From Thermoplasmata archaeon (GTDB lineage: Archaea > Thermoplasmatota > Thermoplasmata > Thermoplasmatales > ARK-15): DNA of 57,353 bases. Numbering within the stretch: position 1 is the stretch's first letter; every line of letters starts with the position of its first letter. Positions 51,509 through 57,353 of the stretch are shown here, in pieces. The stretch lies in contig JAGDXS010000020.1 in the NCBI GenBank assembly GCA_023261755.1, forward strand, positions 1-57,353, in the 5' to 3' direction. The notes below the pieces were generated by a model. It was not told the origin of the DNA, ran no database searches, and was given only the letters and a program-made list of their open reading frames with translations. Made by a program: the position numbers and the translations under genes.

Positions 51509-52509
51509 TGTTCTATAAACAGGAAATTGGGAGTATAAAAAAGCCAGATTACCTCATTAGATCATATGGTAATAATGATTATGATGTTTTAAAGAAAAGA
51601 GCATTAAGGGAAACAATAGAAATGATGGAATCTACAGGCATTGATAATATCGGCATAGGCGGTGAAATGTACAGATGGGAAATGTATGAGAACCATGTGG
51701 ACCATCTTGATGGTTTTGTTTATTATGGCAGGGTAAGATCATTTGATAATAAATATTACAAAAAAGCAAGCGTCGTAAGTGAAATAGGAAGGAAATCATC
51801 AGCTTACCTGGAAGAATTTCTCGATGCTCAGGAAATTTCTAAGAAGGATTTGAAAATCCCCATAACTGGTCCATATACGCTCATGGATTGGTCCTTCAAT
51901 GATTATTACAAGAGCAGGGAAGATTTTGGCATAGCTTTGGCTAAAATAGTGAGGGAAGAGATCATAGATTTAAAAAATAATTGGTCCAAGGGGGATATTT
52001 TAAGGATACAGATTGATGAACCTGCAGCTTCCACGCATCCAGGAGAAGTTTCACTTTTTGTAAAAATATTTAATGAAAGTGTTAAAAATATAGGTGATGT
52101 AAAAATAAGTACACACATATGCTATAGCAAGGATTACAGAACTTTATATCCAGAAATATTAGATATGAAAACTACACAGCTTGCATTGGAATTTTCAAAT
52201 AGGGATACTGAACTTCTAGGTACAACAGATGAATCTAGAAAGGGATTTTCAATAATTAAGGATTTTATTGACTATGGTGAGAACAGGGAAATCGGTATAG
52301 GAGTGATAGATGTACATACAGATTTTATAGAACCACCTGAACTTGTAAGGGACAGAATACTTTATGTTTCAAAATTTTATGATCTAAACAAAATTTTGAT
52401 TAACCCAGATTGTGGTCTTAGAACAAGGTCTAGGGAAGTCGCATATAAAAAATTAAGGTCAATGGTGGAAGGAACAAAAATGGCTGAAAAGGCCCTCGGA
52501 TATGGTTAG
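51508..52509 (+). CDS. metE: Methionine synthase, catalytic (C-terminal MetE-like) protein
   Basis: Zn-ligand motifs STHICYS and NPDCGLRTRSREV, QIDEPAASTHPGEV. Confidence 0.88.
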   Translation: MFYKQEIGSIKKPDYLIRSYGNNDYDVLKKRALRETIEMMESTGIDNIGIGGEMYRWEMYENHVDHLDGFVYYGRVRSFDNKYYKKASVVSEIGRKSSAYLEEFLDAQEISKKDLKIPITGPYTLMDWSFNDYYKSREDFGIALAKIVREEIIDLKNNWSKGDILRIQIDEPAASTHPGEVSLFVKIFNESVKNIGDVKISTHICYSKDYRTLYPEILDMKTTQLALEFSNRDTELLGTTDESRKGFSIIKDFIDYGENREIGIGVIDVHTDFIEPPELVRDRILYVSKFYDLNKILINPDCGLRTRSREVAYKKLRSMVEGTKMAEKALGYG

Positions 52510-52512
52510 AGA

Positions 52513-52733
52513 TTAAAAGATGCATTCTTGAATCGATTTAATTGCATTTTCTATCTCTTCCTTTTTTATTACAAAATAAATGCAACTTCAGATGCACCTC
52601 CAGCAAAAATTTCAACATTAATATTTTTTCTAGCGAAAGCATCAAACACCTTTGATTCTATTCCAGGATTTTCAATAATACATTCACCAAAAACAGCAAT
52701 AAGGCCAACATCATCAAATTTTAATATTTTTTA
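52513..52733 (-). pseudogene. Aspartokinase C-terminal ACT-domain remnant
   Basis: Minus-strand KILKFDDVGLIAVFGECIIENPGIESKVFDAFARKNINVEIFAGGASEVAFIL / frameshift / VIKKEEIENAIKSIQECIF*; no start, preceded by an in-frame stop. Confidence 0.7.
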
Positions 52734-52804
52734 ATAAATTATTACTATATGGAAAATAATTTAAAACGTAAATGTTTATTAAATAAAACAAATTTATCTA
52801 AATT

Positions 52805-55800
52805 ATGAAAATATTCAGGGTAAGGAAGGGCATGGAAGAAATACTAGTGTTTTCAATAGCTTTTCTAATGTTAACATCCTATTCATCAATAATTTCTTCA
52901 GGTAAAATAATTAATGATAAAATACAATTTACAAGTATAAAGATGAATCTTCCAGTAAACAATTCTAAAATTGTTAGAATTTTCAACAATGAAATAAGTG
53001 TAATGATCACGTTCAAATTAAGAAATGAATCCGTACTTCAGAATTATCTATCCCAGATAGACAATCCAAAAAGTGAAATGTACCATAAATATATTGATAG
53101 AAAAGAATTTTCAGAATTGTTTGGTTCATCACCAAAATTTTATTATTCCGCTGTGAACTATTTTTCCCAATTTAAAGGAATAGATGTTGAAACATTTTCA
53201 GACCATGTATCAATAGTTCTTTCAGGAAAGGCATCTTTAATTGGTAATGTATTTAATGCAAAATTTGGGTTGTTTAGCAAGGACGGAAGATCATTCTATT
53301 CAATTGCCCAGGAACCATCTCTTCCAGTATGGATTGCAAATAACGTTTCCTATATTTCTGGATTGGATAATTTTACAAGTTTTTCTATAAACCTGCATAA
53401 AGAAAAAATTATTGACGATGGTAATAAAATAACTCTTGATAATGGATATCCAAATCCATTATCCTATGGTGATTCACAGTATATTTTTGGATCAGATCTA
53501 CAGGTAGCATATGATGAACAAACTCTTTTCAATTTCACATATCCTGTTAACGAGGTCATTGCAACTATTCTATGGTCAGGACAGTATATGGGAGAGAATA
53601 TTACTACACCTTATGGTGAATTGATAAATGGAACTTTAGTAGGACCATTTAACCCAAATGACATTTATGCATATTTCAATGACACCATCCCATACTGGGA
53701 ACCAAGATCTAGGGTAATTCCTGTGCCATTAAATGGTGCACCCGAGCCTAGCCCTCTTTCCTCCTATGATATAACAGGTGCAGTGGATGAAAATACTCTT
53801 GACATAGAAATGGCAGGTAGCCTGGCACCAGGAGCAATAATATTCAATGTTTATGGGCCTAATTCAACTCAGGAGAATCTGGATCAGGCCCTAGCTTTTA
53901 TCCTAAATCCAAATTCATCTTACAAGGAATTGAACAATGTAACTGTAATATCAAATTCATGGGGATCACCTGAATATAATGATACCTCATGGTATGAATA
54001 TTTGCAGGAAGCACAGGCAAGGGGAATCACAGTTTTAGCCAGTTCTGGAGATTCTGGGAATAATCAAAATAGTTCAAAATATATGCAACCGAACTATCCT
54101 GGCGATTGGTTAGAATTTCCAGCATCAATGGCTTACAATAATTTTGGTGTTACAGCTGTTGGTGGAACCACATTAAATCTTAATTCCAATCTTCACATAG
54201 AAAATCAGATTGCCTGGTACATATCACAGAATGATACAGCAAATGGAGGTCCAGCCGGAAGCACTGGAGGAATAAGTTACATTTTTAAGGAGCCATTATG
54301 GCAATTGAATTCTTTATCCAATAAAGTAATAAAAGGCCTTGGCAGAGCAGTTCCTGACATAGCTGCAATAGCAAATAATACAATTGCTTACATCACTGTA
54401 AACAATACCAATTACTATGATAATCCATTTTTTTATGTATTTTGGGGTACTAGCATTTCATCACCTGTAGAAGCAGGTATTATAGCAGAAATGAATGCAG
54501 TTCTTAAGATCCATAACCGTGAGCCTCTTGGATATTTGAACTCAGCAATTTATTTGATTGGGTATGATCAATTGAAACCTTTGGTAAATACAAGTGAGAC
54601 AGGATATATATTAACTAACTCATATAATTCATCATTACCCACTCTGCCCTTCTGCAACGTAAATTATGGAAGGAACCATGTTTATCAGGCAAATTATGGT
54701 TATAATCTAGTCACGGGCTGGGGATCTATAGATGCTTACAATCTAACAATGTATATCCTTAATGTAAATTACAATGGAACATATGGCGCCCTTGATGGTG
54801 TTGAAAATATTCTGAATCTAACATCATTGAATGTAACATCATATTATCTAAATGGTACAGTAAACACCTATTTCAATGCATCTGTTCAGCAGAATTTCTT
54901 TTTAGCAAATTCAATGGGTGCACCTGTGTATTGGATACAGAATGTGATTTACATAAATGGTTCAGCAGAATCTGGTTGGAACATGACATACTCTGGCTGG
55001 GTAGTTTACCCATTTTACGGTCTATATCCAAATCTTACAGTTTATGAATACAATTATCCTCTTGGGAAAATTGTAAAATTGCCGCATTTATTCGATATTA
55101 AGAGTTGGATTTCCAATTTCACATTTATGAGGCAAACAATGAATTTTGAAGTAAATTCTCATTTGTTTCAGCTTCCAGTTCCAGGCGCATCTTACATTAT
55201 AGGATCTTACAACTATTCTTATCTTTGGCAGGGAAAGAGATACACCAATGGACCTTATCCTAATTATGCAAACCCTGGAGGTCTTTCACCTCAGTTTTGC
55301 CTTGTTGGTGGGCCATCAGGAGGTATAGGGTATTTCAAAGATCCAACTAGCGCGACCATGAAATCATATGTTTTGCCATTAGGTTCTGACAATTATATTA
55401 GAGCATTCACTTCATTATTTAATTATACAAACGATCAAACTGGAGAAGCAGCAGAAAATCTTAACTGGGTTCTTGAGAATGGATATTGGCAGATGTACAT
55501 CTTAAATGGAAGTCAGATTCAAGGGGTAATATCTGTTGAGCCTAAAAAAACATTTTACAATGTTACATTTGAAGAACAGGGTCTTCCATCTGGTACACTT
55601 TGGAATGTAACTTTTAATGGAATTACAGAAATTTCAAGATCTAACGAAATAACATTTCAGGAATATAATGGAACATATTTTTTCTCTATCAGTTCTGTTA
55701 ATGGTTACAATTCAAATCCGAATTCAGGTAAAATAAAAGTTAATGGTAATGATGTAATTCAAATTATTTTCAAGCCTAAATCCCTAAACAAATTTTCTGT

Positions 55801-57070
55801 AACGTTTGAAGAATATGGATTGCCATTGGGCATTACATGGTCAGTCACATTGGGTGGAATCACAAAATATTCATCAAGCAATGAAATAATTTATTATGGC
55901 ATAGAAAATGGATCATATTCATTCACAATCGGCAATGTGAATGGTTATAATTCAAATCCAAATTCAGGTATAATTAGTGTAAATGGTTATAATATAACAC
56001 AGTTAATATCATTTTCAAAAATTCTTTACAATATAACCTTTAATGAAACAGGCTTGAAATATGGAATTGCTTGGACAGTAATATTGAACGGTACCTCAAA
56101 AACAGCAATTTCAGGTAATATAACCTTTTATTTACCAAATGGCACATACAAGTTTGAAATTATATCAGGAAATAATGATTATGCTCCAAATCCTTCAATC
56201 TTAACCGTTACAGTTGATGGAAAAAATATGACATTAAAAATATTATTCTCATTGATAGAATATGAAATTTTATTCAATGAATCTGGACTTCCAGCAGGCA
56301 TTGCCTGGTACGTTAATTTAAGCAATGGCCAATCATTTTCATCATCAATTAATAGGATAATATTTAATGAGCCAAATGGATCGTATTATTTCATGGTAGC
56401 AAGCATAGACAAAAATTATAGACCTGTATTTTCTTCGGGATCATTCATTGTAAACGGTTCACCTGTAAATGAATTAATTACATTTAACCTTTTGACATAC
56501 AAAATTACATTCAATGAATCAGGATTACCTTATGGCCAGATTTGGAATGTCACATTAAATGGAATTACAAAATCATCACCGAATAACACAATAATATTCT
56601 ACGAACCTAATGGATCATATGATTATTCCGTCTCTGGCATACCAAATTATAGGGCTGTGAATGCCTCAGGCATTGTTAACGTGGATGGTAATCCTATCAA
56701 TTTGAACATTAATTGGTCAGTAATTTTTTATAAAATTACAATAATTGTGAATGGAATTTCAAATGGAACATTATGGTCTGCAACACTCCATGGAATTACA
56801 TTCAACGGAAAATCAATAAATATTACTTTATCTTCGGAAACGAATAAAATAGTATTTTATGAACCTAATGGATCATACTTTTATAATGTCAAACTACCAA
56901 ATAATTATATCATTTCAGGAATAAATGGGCCAATAGTTGTTTCAGGAAATCAAGTAGTTAAGAATTTTAATGCCCAGTGGGGAAATGATATCTTAATAAC
57001 AATAATACTTGTAATTGCTGCAATTGCAATAATAGGAATCATACTCATCATAAAAACAAGGAAAAAATAA
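52805..57070 (+). CDS. S53 (sedolisin/kumamolisin) peptidase with pro-domain, C-terminal repeats and TM anchor
   Basis: DENTLDIEMAGSLAPGA (Glu/Asp), GTSISSPVEAG (catalytic Ser), N-terminal pro-kumamolisin-like region, C-terminal TM. Confidence 0.9.
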   Translation: MKIFRVRKGMEEILVFSIAFLMLTSYSSIISSGKIINDKIQFTSIKMNLPVNNSKIVRIFNNEISVMITFKLRNESVLQNYLSQIDNPKSEMYHKYIDRKEFSELFGSSPKFYYSAVNYFSQFKGIDVETFSDHVSIVLSGKASLIGNVFNAKFGLFSKDGRSFYSIAQEPSLPVWIANNVSYISGLDNFTSFSINLHKEKIIDDGNKITLDNGYPNPLSYGDSQYIFGSDLQVAYDEQTLFNFTYPVNEVIATILWSGQYMGENITTPYGELINGTLVGPFNPNDIYAYFNDTIPYWEPRSRVIPVPLNGAPEPSPLSSYDITGAVDENTLDIEMAGSLAPGAIIFNVYGPNSTQENLDQALAFILNPNSSYKELNNVTVISNSWGSPEYNDTSWYEYLQEAQARGITVLASSGDSGNNQNSSKYMQPNYPGDWLEFPASMAYNNFGVTAVGGTTLNLNSNLHIENQIAWYISQNDTANGGPAGSTGGISYIFKEPLWQLNSLSNKVIKGLGRAVPDIAAIANNTIAYITVNNTNYYDNPFFYVFWGTSISSPVEAGIIAEMNAVLKIHNREPLGYLNSAIYLIGYDQLKPLVNTSETGYILTNSYNSSLPTLPFCNVNYGRNHVYQANYGYNLVTGWGSIDAYNLTMYILNVNYNGTYGALDGVENILNLTSLNVTSYYLNGTVNTYFNASVQQNFFLANSMGAPVYWIQNVIYINGSAESGWNMTYSGWVVYPFYGLYPNLTVYEYNYPLGKIVKLPHLFDIKSWISNFTFMRQTMNFEVNSHLFQLPVPGASYIIGSYNYSYLWQGKRYTNGPYPNYANPGGLSPQFCLVGGPSGGIGYFKDPTSATMKSYVLPLGSDNYIRAFTSLFNYTNDQTGEAAENLNWVLENGYWQMYILNGSQIQGVISVEPKKTFYNVTFEEQGLPSGTLWNVTFNGITEISRSNEITFQEYNGTYFFSISSVNGYNSNPNSGKIKVNGNDVIQIIFKPKSLNKFSVTFEEYGLPLGITWSVTLGGITKYSSSNEIIYYGIENGSYSFTIGNVNGYNSNPNSGIISVNGYNITQLISFSKILYNITFNETGLKYGIAWTVILNGTSKTAISGNITFYLPNGTYKFEIISGNNDYAPNPSILTVTVDGKNMTLKILFSLIEYEILFNESGLPAGIAWYVNLSNGQSFSSSINRIIFNEPNGSYYFMVASIDKNYRPVFSSGSFIVNGSPVNELITFNLLTYKITFNESGLPYGQIWNVTLNGITKSSPNNTIIFYEPNGSYDYSVSGIPNYRAVNASGIVNVDGNPINLNINWSVIFYKITIIVNGISNGTLWSATLHGITFNGKSINITLSSETNKIVFYEPNGSYFYNVKLPNNYIISGINGPIVVSGNQVVKNFNAQWGNDILITIILVIAAIAIIGIILIIKTRKK
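55556..56980 (+). repeat. Six tandem ~75-85 aa repeats within the S53 peptidase
   Basis: Recurrent (Y)xITFNESGLPxGxxWxVxLNGI...EPNGSYxF...NPNSG...VNG units. Confidence 0.85.
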
Positions 57071-57081
57071 AAAATTTAAAA

Positions 57082-57324
57082 TTATTTTTCTACCATTTTT
57101 TTAAATAAATATGCAATGGCACTGGTTACATAAGCGATCACCAGACCTATTCCAACACCTCTGAAATAATAACTATCTCTAAGATATCCGATAACTATAA
57201 ATATTATACTCAAAACTAGTTCAAATAAAATGAGCACTAAAATTAGATGTTTTTTCAAAAGATTTTTTCTCCATTCTGGCAAAATCTTTTCTTTATAACC
57301 TGAATGTTTCACTTTTACCACCAC
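57082..57324 (-). CDS. Hypothetical two-TM membrane protein (80 aa)
   Basis: ORF with two hydrophobic segments. Confidence 0.55.
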   Translation of the reverse strand: MVVKVKHSGYKEKILPEWRKNLLKKHLILVLILFELVLSIIFIVIGYLRDSYYFRGVGIGLVIAYVTSAIAYLFKKMVEK

Positions 57325-57353
57325 GTTTATGATTCGAATGCCTCCAATATCAT

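Noticed and set aside
52528-52734. 68-aa plus-strand ORF
   Set aside because: The opposite strand encodes an aspartokinase-like ACT remnant, which explains the open frame better.
1-57353. CRISPR array, rRNA genes or intact insertion sequence
   Set aside because: No regularly spaced direct repeats, no rRNA-like segments, and the only transposase found is degenerate.

Overview
AT-rich archaeal chromosome segment. Gene content (GatDE amidotransferase, pantoate kinase, S3Ae, intron-containing tRNA-Met, S53 protease, COG1361-type surface protein) points to an acidophilic Thermoplasmatales-like Euryarchaeon; this taxonomy is an inference. Most of the window is ordinary core metabolism and transport: gatD-gatE-PIN/KH ATPase, tmk, ClC channel, Xaa-Pro peptidase, S3Ae, M20 peptidase, AlaX, class II RNR, ABC and MFS transporters, aldehyde dehydrogenase, Kef-type antiporter, and a split MetE cluster. 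Parts that merit a second look: (1) a 15.3-18.4 kb module in which a GC-rich, foldable leader with an SD-preceded 30-aa ORF and a perfect 10-nt Shine-Dalgarno precedes a small ORF, a 218-aa protein and a HerA/TraD-like ATPase with an apparent C-terminal PD-(D/E)XK nuclease; (2) a class III RNR pair (nrdD-nrdG) beside a decayed DDE transposase, with a 19-bp palindrome at its promoter and a class II RNR 6.4 kb away; (3) a frameshifted aspartokinase ACT-domain remnant directly downstream of a split MetE operon; (4) a DHA2 MFS exporter overlapping a repeat-containing surface protein; (5) a sedolisin with six C-terminal beta-type repeats. All functional names come from motif recognition by eye; no database search was run.
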